From positions 56,343,931-56,407,930 of the forward strand of contig OY829541.1 in the NCBI GenBank assembly GCA_963691705.1: a DNA stretch of 64,000 nucleotides, given 5' to 3'. The translations under genes and the position numbers were made by a program. Origin of the DNA: Viola odorata. Taxonomy: Eukaryota; Streptophyta; Magnoliopsida; Malpighiales; Violaceae. The notes under the pieces are model-generated. The model worked only from the letters and a program-made list of their open reading frames with translations, was not told the DNA's origin and did not search any database. Positions 36,090 through 49,300 of the stretch are shown here, piece after piece (within the stretch, counting starts at the first letter, position 1; the number at the start of each line of letters is the position of its first letter).

Positions 36090-37858
36090 TTAAGTAGGTT
36101 TTGAGTTACCAAAATCATTAGAAGACGGATCTACCTCTGCAACCAATGATTCCAGCTCTGCTACTTGCTCTCCCACTGGCAGAGGGTTTATCTGTGGAAA
36201 AAAAAAACACAAGAATGTACAAGTTTTAACCTAAATTTTCTTTCGTAGAAAAAACTAGAAATGCACGTTACCTTTCTAGAGAAATCCTCAACCTCGTCTT
36301 CTTCTACCAAACAATCTGTCAGATAACACAACCAGCTACTTTCTTCAGGGGTTAACATTTCGGTCATCTTACATGGATTTTTGTCTTCAAAATCCAAAAA
36401 AAATGTGCATTGACCTTCTTCAAAAGCCAATATATCAGTATTCTTGCCATTATTGTGATCTCCAATATCTGAAGCTACTTTGCTACTTGTTTTGATGAAG
36501 AAGCCAGACATATCGATGTTACTGTCTCGCTTGTGATTTCCCAAATCTGAAGCCATTACACTTCTTGCTTCACCTTCATCACAGGATGATAAAGGTCTAC
36601 CCATTAGGAAATTGCGTTCACCTTCACTGAAGACTGAGTTATAAATAATCTTGTCTTGATTTTGATTTCCAAAATCTAAGATACCATCATTATCTTGATC
36701 TTGATTTTCAAAATCTGAAATTGTGAGGCCACATGTTTCACCATAATTTGTCATGGAATCTGAATTTTGATTTCCAAAATCAGAATCCATCTGGTGCATC
36801 GGTTCAGCGTCACCATGTACTGAACTAACCACCATTTGCCCTAAATGTAGATTTTCAGACCCAGAAGCCAATACCTGGCCTGGCCCTATCTCAGTGCAAG
36901 CTGAATTAGCACTCAACTCCCTTGTCATTTGATTTACAGAAACAAATATTGCTGGATCTGTTTCTTCACTTTCAACACATGGTGATTCATTCATCAACAG
37001 AGTTGTGTTGTTAGTCAATGAATTGCTCGACTCTACTTCAAAATCCAAAGAAGAAGAAGAAGAAGGCACTTGCTCACTAACTGGACCTTTGCGGGTCTTC
37101 TGCAACTTTCTTGGTTGACGTTTGCTGGTCTCCTTCGAAGGTTTTAGCTCCACTTTACAAAGGACTAAGTCCCCCTGCATTTTTGGAACAAAAAGAGAAT
37201 TTATCCATATCACAAGTTGAAATTGAGTTCAATCGCCCAAAACAAGAAAACCCAAATAAGAAGCTTAAGAAAAGGAGATTCATCTTCATCAATGGCAGTA
37301 ATTCCCAGCGGGAAGCGTCTACAAGTTATATTATTTGTCATAAATTGCAAATCAAACAAGCAAATACGACATTGTTACCTTGGTAATCAACTCATATTCA
37401 TAGGCATACCAATTTGATTTGATATTTTTCTTATAAGTTCCTTGGTGGAAAACCAAGGTTGTCCTCAAACCGATTTGCTTGTTAGTACCCTTGGCATACA
37501 CCGGTTTAGGCTTGCCGGTAGGTTTCCAAAATCCAGCCCTGGTTTTCCTGTTGCGGACTCGACGACCTGGGTCCTTGAACTCAAGAGGGCAAAAGAAATG
37601 CCAGACTGCGACATTTGATTTTATTTTGCACAAATCTGCACAACCCATTATAAATTTAAGAAGTTGAAAAGAAAAACTGAAAAAGAAGAAGGAGCAAGCG
37701 GGGTGGTGTTTACCAGGTAAATCCCAGGGTTCAAACTGGCAAAACTTGACCTCGCCGATGACGATGGGTTCAGTATCGTGGCCAAGCGTCTTTGGGTTCA
37801 GATAATGAATGAACAGCTGCTCATCGCTCGGACTGAATTTCCACCCAGGACTTGGCAT
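36090..37858 (-). CDS. NAC gene C: divergent NAC protein
   Basis: Four exons on -: 37714-37858, 37379-37635, 36272-37174, 36090-36191, in phase, giving about 468 residues. The first intron is only 78 bp and lacks stops, so it is easily mistaken for coding. The NAC domain is divergent: PGWKFSPSDEQLFIHYLNPK, then EPWDLP, VWHFFCPLEFKD, AGFWKPTGKPKPVYAKG and IKSNWYAYEYEL. The large third exon encodes an acidic, Asn/Asp/Ser-rich region with repeated DFGNQNQD-like motifs. A 5'UTR intron at 37861-37959 is likely. Its first two exons and most of exon 3 are close to NAC C', but the last exon differs (INPLPVGEQVAEL...), so the 3' ends have separate histories. Confidence 0.87.
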
Positions 37859-38185
37859 GGCTAACAGAAAAAAAAAACAAATGAATTGGATATTAGCGGG
37901 AATTGATCAGTAATTAGTGGCTAATTAATTGCTGATTGCAGAAGTAGAATGGAGCTCACTGTCGTTTCAGGAAGAGAAGAGGAGACCAGAGAAGCTAGCG
38001 GAGAAGATGAAATCGGCGATGAAGATCAGGCTAGCTTTGTCTTGAGTGAGTGGAGTGGAGTGGTTGTTAAAGCATAATGACATAAAAGTCTCTACTTTTT
38101 CTTTTTCTTTTTCTTTTTGATTGAAAAACAAAAAAGAGTCTATACTCTAGACTTGGTGATCAAGTTGTTACCAGTGGCAGACGAT

Positions 38186-39192
38186 GACTATCCACAGCAG
38201 TAGGTGTCAAATTTAGAGTGTTATTCACTTTTTCTCCTGCCACATCAGCCTAACACCCAACCAAATTTTCAAATAACACTCATTTCTCACAGCAATGTGT
38301 TTTTCAGGGTGTTATTCACTTTCTCTCCCTTCCACATCAGCTTTCCACTAACTTTCATTTCTTTTTCTTATTAAAATTATAATTACTATAATTTATTTTT
38401 TATAATATAATAAATAATAAATAATATATTTTTAATAAAAATTAATTAAATTTCATATTATTTTTTCATATGTCAAAAAGTCTATACTTTTTATTACAAT
38501 AAATAATATAATATTTCTTAAAAATAACATACGATTTTATTTATCAATCAGTAAATCAAACATATATATATTATTGCAAGCGAACAAGAAAATACACACT
38601 AAATATAATTTTTATAATTATTTTGAGTAATTATTATGAAAAAATGCATTTAAAAAAGAAATAAATGTAAAAAACTTTAATTTTTTTTAGTGTTCAAATA
38701 ATACAAACCTAGTCTCAATTCATAGATCTCAAAAAATTAAAAATAATGGTATATTTTGAATAATTATTATGAAAAAATGCATTTAAAAAAGAAAAATATG
38801 TAAAAAACTTGAATTTTTTTTAGTGTTTAAATAATACAAACCTAGTCTCTATTTATAGATCTCAAAAAATTAAAAATAATGATATATTTTTTAAAAAAAT
38901 ATTTTCAGTATTTATTATGAAAAAATTCATTTAAAAAATGAGGGGGGAAAATAAAGAATTCGTGACCAATGGTAGCGCGCCACGCGTGCGCTGCCAGGGG
39001 ACAGCCCTGGCAGCACACGTGGCGCGCTGCCATTGGTCCATCTATTTTTTTATTTTATTTTTTAATACAAAAGTCAGAAAAACGCGGGTGTCAAATTCTC
39101 GCGTGCTGCCTGCTTTTTGACACCCAAAAACCCATTGCTGCCTTGAATAACACCCAAAAAACCCAAGCAAAAACACTTTGCTGCTGATAGTC
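38186..39192. mobile_element. Non-autonomous DNA element with short TIR and GC-rich hairpin
   Basis: About 1 kb absent from the paralogous C' flank near 57075. Ends are GACTATCCACAGCAG and, on the opposite strand, GACTATCAGCAG. Subterminal inverted GGGTGTTATTCA blocks occur at both sides. Inside are tandem repeats of 133-148 bp starting TTATTATGAAAAAAT (38631, 38764, 38912) and a strong GC-rich inverted repeat. No coding capacity and no clear TSD, so the superfamily is undetermined. Confidence 0.6.
38964..39038. repeat. GC-rich perfect-type hairpin inside the 1 kb element
   Basis: The left arm (GACCAATGGTAGCGCGCCAC...) pairs with the right arm (...GTGGCGCGCTGCCATTGGTC) over about 34 bp with few mismatches and a short loop. 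It stands out sharply from AT-rich surroundings. Confidence 0.85.
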
Positions 39193-40060
39193 TAAGTCCT
39201 AACTTTGATTTGACCTTCAATGAGAGATGGAAAAAACTATATTAGTCACTGTTTTTCTCAAGCATCAGTCATTTCTTACTGGTCCTCTATTTCTTCGCTA
39301 ACAAGCTGTTTGTGGGAACCAATGGATTGTGAGCAAGATTTTCGTCCATACAAATCGGATTAGGTGGTAACTTAAGATTTTAAAATTTGTACATGAGCCC
39401 ATTAATGTAAATTCTAAACTATGTTGTGTCTTCTTTGCTAATTCTTTTTATTTGTTTACTTTATCGAGTTGATTTTTATTGCACTAGGTTATTTTGGCAC
39501 GTGGCGTTGCACGAACGAAATTTATTTAGTTTTGAAAATGTTAAAATATTATATTTATGTATAAAAAAGTATTTCACACAAAATATTTTTGGTATAATAT
39601 AAAAGTTTTAATAATGTCTCAAAAAATGGGATTAATATAAATTTTTACTATGGTGTTTAAACTATATTGTAAGCATTATATTAGTATTGTTATTGATATA
39701 TTAATATAGGTGTTGACAAAAAAATATTTTATTAATTCAGAAATAATTTATTTTTTAGTTGTTAAAATTAAAATAATTTTAACTCAATTAAGTAATTTAC
39801 TTTTATAAATTGAAATTTAAATATTTAAAATAATATTTTATATTATTTTTATTCTAGTTCTCCAAATATTGTAAATAATTATGTAGTTATTTAAAAACAA
39901 CCACTAATGAATTTTTCTTTAAAAAACCAAACTCAATAAAAAAATAAGTTTAACATTTAATGAAAAGTTATGATTTAATTAAATGTACAAACTATTTTTC
40001 TTCATGTTTATGTATGATAAAAAATCACATAATTAGCTAAGGAAAAACAATTCCTTATCA

Positions 40061-41548
40061 TTACAAATTTTACAAAATCAAACTTAAGTAATTTAATATT
40101 TGTGTATGTATACTTTTTAAGAATAATACATTATAAAAAGGTTTTCATAGTTATTTTTTATTAAAAAATAGTTTATTGAGCCAAGACAATTTCTTATTTA
40201 TTTTACATATTTTTTTATAGTTTTTTTAATTTTTAACTAAAAATAATTATCATTTTTCACTTTATTTTTTTATTTTTTCTCTCATATTTTTTTATTTCTA
40301 GTTCTTATTTTAATAATGGCAATGCATGAAATAGACAATAACAACTACAATAATAATTAAAAAAATAGTCTAAAAATAATTGTGATTATAATTTAATAAA
40401 AGGGATAACTTTGTTAATATACTTGTCCGTTATTTTTTTCTTCTTTTCATAATAATATCATATTTTGTTATCTTTTGAAAGAAAAAAATATACTTTCTTA
40501 AATTTTTGGATTAGAATAATAATAGTAGTAATAGTTAAGTCATGAAACTTTTATTATTATTATAAATAAATAAACTATTCCAATTTTAAAATATTTTTTA
40601 TTAGATTAAAATGATAATAACGTTAGAATATTTATGTATCTCATGATTCTCATCTAATCCATAACTTTTAGCTTTTTTTCCTATAACTTATGGCTTAGAA
40701 CATGATTTCTTATTTAATTTTCTTATTTATATCAACTTCATCAACATTTCATCACTCGCATTAAGAATCCATTAGTGAGATCTTCTATGTGCGAATCCAT
40801 GAGTGAGATCTTCTATGTACTTTTTTATATGTGATTTTTTATCATACATAAACATGAAAAAAAATAGTTTGTATATTTAATTACAAATTTTACGAAATCA
40901 AACTTAAGTAATTTAATATTTGTGTATATATACTTTTTAAGAATAATACATTATAAAAAGGTTTTCATAGTTTTTTTATTTTTTATTAAAAAGTAGTTTA
41001 TTAAGGTAAGATAATTTCTTATTTATTTTACAAAAATTTTAAAATTTTTTAATTTTTAACTAAAAATAATTATCATTTTTTACTTTATTTTTTTTATTTT
41101 TTTCTCTCATATCTCTTTCTTTCTAGTTCTTATTTTAATAATGGAAATCCATGAAATAGAAAATAACAACAACAATAATAATTAAAAAAATAGTCTAAAA
41201 ATAATTGTGATTATAATTTAATAAAAAGGATAACTTTGTTAATATACTTGTCCTTTATTTTTTTCTTTTTTTCGTAATAATATCATATTTTGTTATCTTT
41301 TGAAAGAAAAAATATATATTTTCTTAAATTTTTTATTAGAATAATAATAGTAGTAATAGTTAGGTCATGAAACTTTTATTATTATTATAAATAAATAAAC
41401 TATTCCAATTTTAAAATATTTTTTATTAGATAAATATGATAATAACGTTAGAATATTTATATATCTCATTTAATCCATAACTTTTAGCTTTTTTTCCCTA
41501 TAACTTATGGCTTAGAACATGATTTCTTAATTAATTTTCTTATTTATA
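40061..41548. repeat. 0.67 kb direct repeat pair inside the 3.9 kb Helitron
   Basis: Segments 40061-40735 and 40881-41548 are highly similar, 820 bp apart start to start (shared ATAATACATTATAAAAAGG, TAGTTCTTATTTTAATAATG, TAACTTTGTTAATATACTTG). The second copy lacks a few short stretches. A partial third copy of the start lies at about 44963-45070 in the larger Helitron. Confidence 0.85.
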
Positions 41549-41902
41549 ACTTATGGCTTAGAACATGTCACTTTTATTTAGTTTTTGTTTCTTCAACTCT
41601 CTTAAAATCAATCACTTTACTAAATTTAATAATAAAATAAAACAAAAAATATTAACTTGAATAAAGAATATTATTCTTAAAATAATATAATAATAATTAA
41701 AATAATTTACATTTAAAAAATATATTAATATACATAAGTTATATTTAACAAATAATTTAAATTTAAAAATAAATTAACTTATATTTTACTCATTGTGACT
41801 ATTTTTCAATTCCATACTTTTAAAAATATTTCTCACATTGTAGCTCCATGAGTACATTACATAGATTGATTTCTTACAATATCTTTTAATATTAAAAATT
41901 TT

Positions 41903-42049
41903 CTTCCTATGAAATTATTCTTATGAACTTTTACTTTTATATATTTTTAAAATTTATCATTGTTTGTGATATTGACATGGGTGAAAAAACAATAATAAAT
42001 TTTAAAAATATATAAAAGTTAAAGTTCATAAGAATAATTTCATAGGAAG
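41903..42049. repeat. 147 bp near-perfect hairpin
   Basis: Arms 41903-41965 and 41987-42049 (about 63 bp each) are nearly complementary, starting CTTCCTATGAAATTATTCTT and closing with the reverse complement AAGAATAATTTCATAGGAAG, with a loop of about 21 bases. It could be a small foldback MITE or a small-RNA-producing inverted repeat. Confidence 0.85.
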
Positions 42050-43962
42050 ATAGTTTCGGTATTTAACATATTTTAGTTCTTAAAAATATTATCTTTCTCT
42101 TTTGTATTTTAGAATTTAAATTATTAAATAATTTAAATAATTTTTTTGTTAATTATAATTTAATATTATGATGTGAATATTTTATTATAAAAAATCACCT
42201 TCTTTTATTTTTCATACTATCAAAAAATTATTTAATATAAATTTAAATTCTAAAGAATATATTTAATATACATTAATTATTCATAATTTTAATATTAATT
42301 CACTTTCAAAAATATATATATAGTTTATACAAATATAATTTATTTTTGCTAACTTTCTTAACTCGCAATACTAAGTAAATTTTCTATGATAAATCATTAA
42401 ATAATTTCAAGCTCTTACTAAAAGTTATAAATATTATAATTGTTTATTAATTAAATAATTTTCATTTAATAATATAAATAAAATTGCATTACTTAATTGA
42501 AAAAAAAATTATAAATTTTTTTACTTTATAATTTACTATTATTAGTGTTATTTAAAATATTATTACAAGCTGCTCCCATGTGATTTTTTAAGAGACTAAC
42601 GAATGTAGGAGATCCGATTTTCTTTCCACTTTTGCCATATAGGATTTTTTATTTTATTTTAAAATTTGTGTTGTTGTTTAACTTGAAATTAAAAATATTA
42701 TCTAGTTTTTATCTCAAAAAATATACTAAAATCTCAAGAAATATATTTACATAATCATTAAAAATATACTCAAAATATTTATTTTGTTACATTTTATTTT
42801 TTATTATATAATTAACTTTATTGATTAAAAAATTAAATATATTTTTGGATAAACTATATAAAGAAACCTTAAAGTTTACAAAATCTCCCACTTTGAACCC
42901 AATAGTTTTGAAATTTGCAATATAAGCCTGAAATTTGCAACGTAAGCCTGCAACAAAATTGCAATTTCGGTCTTTCTAATAATTACAAAATTAAAAGATG
43001 GTAAAACATATTATTAAGTTATTTAATTATTTTATCAATCACTAATTATTTTAATTTTTTAATATATACAGGTTAATTTTTTAAGGGTGATGTTAATCCG
43101 AACCAATTAAAAATATAAATAATTTAATAGGTAGGTTAATTAATTTAATAGATAGGTTAATTAATTAAATAAATAAATAAATTAAAATGTTTAAAAGTCT
43201 ATTACAATCAAATAACTTAATAGGTAGGTTAATTAATTTAATAGGTAAGTTAATTAATTAAAATGTTTAAAAGTCTATTACACCTTTAAATTTTTTAATA
43301 ATTAAATGGCATAGTAGACTTTTAAAGAATAAGGCCCTTCGTGCTTTTTATATAGTATAGATAAGTTCTAAACCAACTTTGTTGTATTTTCGTTGTGTCC
43401 TAAACTAACTATGTTGTGTCTTCTTATGATTAACTATGTTAGAGGGATGATATAGTAAAAGATTCATGAAAATTAGTGTTCCTCAATTCTTATACATCTT
43501 CCAAACTAATGAAGATCAAACAGAGTATTTTTTTTTTCTGAACACTTTTAGTTGACGTTTGATCTAAAATAAATATAGTAACTAGATAAAAAGAAGAGAG
43601 TAATCCTATGTCCAAACTCAAAACATCAAAGGAGTATATCTTTTCGAGCTAAGAATACAAACCATAGGATTAGATGAAGCGGGCTATCATGATTTAATCC
43701 ATAACGAAGACTTAAAAGAGTAGAATAAAATTAGACGCGATAAACATAATTCTTTTCATTCTTACGCAAGAATCTAAACGTGTGTGAAATCACCATTTCG
43801 TCATGTTACACGCATTACTCAATCGAAATTCCTAAAGTGCACCAATCGTTGAGGAATTCATGTTAGTGATACTGTTTTTGTTTTAACACAACCTAGTAGT
43901 GGTTTGATGACACGCCATCTGTCATGTTCAATTTAATTTCTTTTTATAAATTTTAAATAATG

Positions 43963-44169
43963 CCAAACTAGGGGGAAAAATTTGGGTACATACGATGTAC
44001 CCACTACTCAGTACATCATGATTTAGGATGATGACACCTACTCCAAATAGTGCTAGAATACCACTATTCTTGACATTTTATGGACACTAGAGTAGGTGTC
44101 ATCATTCTAGATCATGATGTACTGAGTAGTGGGTACATCATATGTACTCAAGTTTTACTCCAAACTAGG
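43963..44169. mobile_element. Mutator-like MITE with 10 bp target duplication
   Basis: The element at 43973-44159 (187 bp) is bounded by direct CCAAACTAGG copies at 43963-43972 and 44160-44169. Terminal inverted repeats of about 75 bp include GTACATCATGATTTAGGATG and its complement. The paralogous locus at about 57635-57650 has a single uninterrupted CCAAACTAGG, an empty site. A 9-11 bp TSD with long TIRs indicates the Mutator superfamily. Confidence 0.88.
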
Positions 44170-45577
44170 AGGGGGAATTAGCTTCGGCGTCTTTTATTAA
44201 ACTAGGTAGTTGGGGCACGTGCGTTGCACGTGCGACAATTTTTTATATGAAATTAAATTATTTAATATATATATATTATTTATAAATTAATTTTGGTCAT
44301 TTGAAATATATAAAGCCACTATTTAAATATTGTTCTAAAGTTATATAATTGAACATATAAATTATTAAGCATATTAATAATAAGTATTAATAGAAGATAT
44401 AGCTTAATAGTATTTAAATATTGTTCTAAGGTCATATAATCGAACATATAAATTATTAAGCATACTAATAATAAGTATTAATAGAAGATATAGCTTAATA
44501 GTATTTAAATATTGTTCTAAAGTATTATAACCAACCATATAAATTGTTAAGCACACTAATAATAATTATTAATTATAAAGCGTTTTTACAATTTTTCTTG
44601 CTTGATCTTTTTGATTATGGACGGAAAAATCTTGTATTAATTCTGAAATAATTCATTTTAAACTCTTAGAATTAAAACAATTTTAACTCAATTAAATAAA
44701 TTACTTTTATAAATTCAAATTTAAATGTTTAAAATGATGTTTCATATTATTTTTATTTAAGTTCTCCAAATATTTTAAATAATTATGTAATTATTTAAAA
44801 ACAACCACTAATGAATTTTTTTCTAAAGATTCAAACTCAATAAAAAATTAAATTTAATATTTAATTAAAAATTATGATTTAATTAAATTTACAATCTATT
44901 TTTCTTCATGTTTATGTATGAAAAAAAATTACATAATTAGTTAAGGAAAAATAATTCCTAATCATTACAAATTTTCGAAATCAAACTAATTTAATATTTG
45001 TGTATATATATTTTTTAAGAATAATACGTTATAAAAAGGATTTTATAGTTTTTTTATTGAAAAATAGAACATGATTTTTTATTTAATTTTTTTAATTATA
45101 TCAACTTCTTCAATATTCGTCACTCGCATTAAAGATCCATAAGTTTGTTCACTTTCTAATTTAATATTATTAATTATTTTAAAATATTATTATAAGCTAG
45201 TCCCATATGATTTTCTAAGAGACTAATGAATGTAGCAGACTCGATTTTCTTTCCACTTTTACCATATAGGAAAGATATAATTTTTTTTATTTTAAAGTTT
45301 GTGTTGTTATTTTTTAGCTTGAAATTGAAAACATCATCTAGTTTTTATCTAAAAAATATATAAAAATCTCAAGAAAATACATTTACGTAATCATTATACA
45401 TATACTCAAAATATTTATTTTATAACATTTTCTTTATTTATTATATAATAATAAAAAAATTATTAACTTTATTGATTAAAAATTTAAATATAATTTAATA
45501 TTATGATTTGAAAACCTTCTTTCATTTTTCATAATATCAAAAAAAATAATTATGATAAATATGTGATTCAAGATAAT

Positions 45578-45811
45578 CCATAAGATTAGAATCCAGGTTA
45601 ATTATCAAATAAATAAAATCATAAATATATTGTTCTTTTTAATATTTATACTTGCTAGAAGAATTAAATTTAAATGCGATATCAATAAAAAGAACCATAA
45701 GATTAGAATCCAGGTTAATTATCAAATAAATAAAATCCTAAATATATTGTTCTTTTTAATATTTATACTTGCTTGAAGAATTAAATTTAAATGCAATATC
45801 AATAAAAAGAA
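45578..45811. repeat. 117 bp tandem duplication in Helitron
   Basis: Two adjacent 117 bp units, starting CCATAAGATTAGAATCCAGG at 45578 and 45695, differ at only a few bases. Part of the motif (GCTTGAAGAATTAAATTTAA) recurs once more near 46275. Confidence 0.9.
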
Positions 45812-46059
45812 AAAAGTTGATAAGGACTAAAGTTGCTTGCTTTGGTTAAAGGGCTGGCTAATACACCTCAAAGATTCATGAAAGAATTAAAAATGGCATT
45901 TGCAGTTGTGTGCTAATGACAGTTCAATGGAACAGCTTCTGCAGATCAAGATCAAGAAATGTTGTTTGAAACGCTTTTATATTACATGGAACTTACATTT
46001 GGTCTGATGGTTGGTACAGACATGGCACTTCAGAAATCAGACCGGCCAAGTATGTATAG

Positions 46060-46233
46060 CCTACCAATGGCTTGAACTTTAGATTTGTCCCTCGTGGCGT
46101 GTTCCGGGTCCTCCCAGTGTTAAGACCACGCCTTGAAGATCACTTTTCAGCTTTGGCTCTTTGGATAAAGAAGGAGGCGTTAGTTTCTGTCATTCCATAT
46201 GATTTGATTTTGGAAATGGCTGGACAGTATTAA
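46060..46233 (+). other. Short open frame opposite the helicase, possible captured exon
   Basis: A 57-codon stretch on + (NGLNFRFVPRGVFRVLPVLR ... ILEMAGQY, stop) lies in the less AT-rich segment 45840-46240 between the AT-rich Helitron end and the helicase stop. It opens right after a stop and has no ATG near its start. The composition suggests captured host or element sequence; the protein is not recognised. Confidence 0.3.
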
Positions 46234-46384
46234 AGAAATCAAACGTTGTGGCATTGTTCCAGGAGCTGATGTTGCTTGAAGAATTAAATTTAAGAGAATT
46301 AAGAACATTAATCAGAAGAATAAATAGACAGGAAGTTTCATTATTAAAAAGGACTGGAAACAACTTTAGCAACAATTTAGCTTG

Positions 46385-49300
46385 TTAGTACTTCTTTATA
46401 CACCACATTTTTAACATAAGCTCGTCTTTTTTTTTAAGGCTCTCTGTCTTGACTAAAAGCTTAGTAGTTGACATTGAAACTCCTCTTGATAGCGCCACAT
46501 ATAACTGTCCATGCGAGAAGACATCTTCAGGCAAGTAAACTCCTACATTTGGTATTGTCTGCCCTTGAGCTTTATTTATCGTCATGGAGAAACAAAGTCG
46601 CAGAGGAAATTGTTTTCGAACAAATTTAAATGGATATGTTTCAGCTTCTGCCGGTGACAAAGGTATTCTTGGCAAAAAAACACGTTTACCTGCATGTTGG
46701 CCAACTGTTATTTCTGCATGTATGACATTGCGTTCAAATCCTCGACAAACCATTCTAGTCCCATTGCATAATCCATTTGGTGGATCTAGATTCCGCAGCA
46801 ACATTATAGGGCAATTCTTCTTGAGTTCTAGTATATGTGGCGGCAATCCATTTGGCATCAATGTATTTAGAAATTCTTCTTGGTAACAATTGTTTTCATC
46901 ATCAGATGCGATATCAAAGCTCTTAAATATTGTGCCATTTCCGGGGAACAATGAGATCATTCTATTATTCAACTCATCAACATTCATTCTTGGTAGCCAG
47001 TATAGCACGATTTGTTATGTACTCAGGTAATGTTGCATTTTCTCGAAGTGATGGGTAGACACTGTCAATCAAACGGTTAATGGAAGATTCATAGTTATCA
47101 TACTTAATTATCATCTCTTCCGGTAAAGATATCACGTCATCATCTATTGTTGGCTCTTCTCCATTTCCTATTCTGAGTAAAAGTTTGCTAAATTCTAAAT
47201 CTGAGCTAGCCCTCATATTTCTAGATAATTTCAGTCTTCTCATATGGTGCCATAAGTATGACCTTACCAAACTTGCTCCCACAGTTTCTGATCTTGTCCC
47301 TAGTGGTACTACAGGTAGTACTTGCCTAAAATCACCTCCAAAAACCACAACTTTACCACCAAATAGTTCATTGTTGTTCATTATATCCCTTAAGAATCGA
47401 TCAACCATCTCTATTGCGCATCGTTTTTCCATTGGAGCTTCATCCCATAGAATAAGTCTTGCCCTTCTTATTAATTGAGCCTTAGGTTCTTGTTTTGAAT
47501 AGTTGCTTTCACTTGATTCATGAACATCTATAGGGATACCAAATCGTGAATGAGCAGTACAACCTCTTGACATGATTGCAGCAGCAACCCCACATGTGGC
47601 AGTTGCAAGTCCAATCATCCCCCGTGATCAAACATTAGCTAGCAATGGTTTCTATAAATATGTTTTTCTTGTTCCTCCTGGTCCATCGACAAAAAATACT
47701 CCACTGGAATTTGAATCAACTTTTTCTATAATTGCCTTAAAAGCCTCTTCTTGTTCTGGATTTAACTTTGATTGTGTCTCTGTATCTTCCAATGTGACTT
47801 TAATGGACAATTCATCTGCAATCTCCTTTGGCAATGTCGAATCATGTTCCAAACTTATCTCCTTTAATGTATGTAAATCATAGTCCTTAACACTTTTCCT
47901 CATACTTTCTAAATAAAAATTAATACTCTTGAGTGTTAATGCTAATACCTCTCCTCTGCGCTTGAATTTCGATGGGTTCTTTTATAGTCTTCGGATAATG
48001 CATCAAAATAGAGATCCCATAACTTCCTTACATCTTCAGGCTGATAATAAATTAAATAAAAAATGTAAACGTTAATAAAAAATGGCTTAAATTAATATCA
48101 ACATAAACAAAAATATTCGGGGAACAACGCAGTTGGTTTAGAACTCTTGCTGCATCTTAATCTTAATATTTATAAATTAAAAAGGCATTTGACAAAATAT
48201 AGGCTATACGGAAAGAATGGATTTAAAAGATGTAAAAGTGAGGATAGTAAATTCTACTAAATTTAGTTTTTTAGTGACTTAATTTGACAATTACCTGACA
48301 ATACACCAAAATAGTAGCGAATAGTCTACGTAACTCCAATGACATTTTAAACATAACTACTTCACTTAGACACGCTGATATACTCTCGTCAGATTCAAGA
48401 AATCCTCTCTTTTGTGCTGATTGTTTGAATGTTTTGCATATAACTTCATTTACTGTCAATAAATCTTCAAAAGATTTTGGTCCTCTAACATGATTCAATA
48501 ATAACCTTAGAAAATACCTTTCTCCTTCTTTTGGATTTGCAGTATTTACACGGCCAATCACACCCCTCGTTGATTCTCTTTTTTTCCATGCTTTTTCTTT
48601 AGATTGCCAGACAAAATGCACAGGAAATTCCCTACAGTAAAAATATAAGAAATAATTATGTGAAAGATATCATATTGGAACATTAATTAATGTACTATAT
48701 CTACAAATATAAATAAATAATATAATATATATATGTACTTAATAGTGACATTGGAAAATAAATAAGCAAAGAAATAAAATTTTAAAAATAAAGTTTTTTT
48801 CTTGCCTGTATAAATATTGTCTTGCATTTGGATTCTCAAAACATGTTGTAAAGAATTCTGTAAGCATTGTCTTCGATACATGCTCCCAACGTACCACTTC
48901 TTCCAAATTTTGATTCTCCCAATAATAGACAACCTATTTATTAGGTAAATGTAATTGCAAATTTATCACCAGATGATTCATCTAATTTAAATTGAATTCA
49001 TATATCCCAATAATAGACAACCTGTTTCTTGATCATAAATATTTTCTGTAGAGGTAAATGTCAGAATAGTTGAAATGTCTTCTGTAGTTGTTGTATTAGT
49101 ATTGGAAGACCTTCTGCATTGTTTGTAAATATTCTGATGCCAACCAACTTCTCCTTTAGGGTATAAAAGTGGGTATTGGAGAGGATCATAACAAGTAAAG
49201 TAATGTTTAATTCTGTGGCTCTGTCTCGAATGTGCATGAACAACTATATCTCTTTCAAATGGAACATTAGAATTATTTCCTTCAATCCATATAGCAGCAA

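Larger units (their letters stand above)
39484..43361 (-). mobile_element. Non-autonomous Helitron, 3.9 kb
   Basis: Read on -, it begins TCTATACTATATAAAAAGC immediately after A (43362 is T on +). It ends with a stem-loop (TTCGTGCAACGCCACGTGCC), an AT-rich spacer and CTAG, followed by T (39483 is A on +). This satisfies the A|TC...CTRR|T Helitron rule. The first about 100 bp match the 5' end of the Helitron at 44202-53911, and parts of the interior match it too, so both belong to one family. No coding sequence remains. Internal direct repeats and a long hairpin are annotated separately. Confidence 0.87.

Noticed and set aside
37636..37713. Continuous coding through the first intron of NAC C (and of C')
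   Set aside because: The interval has proper GT...AG ends at the conserved NAC intron position and encodes a Phe-rich tract unlike NAC domains.
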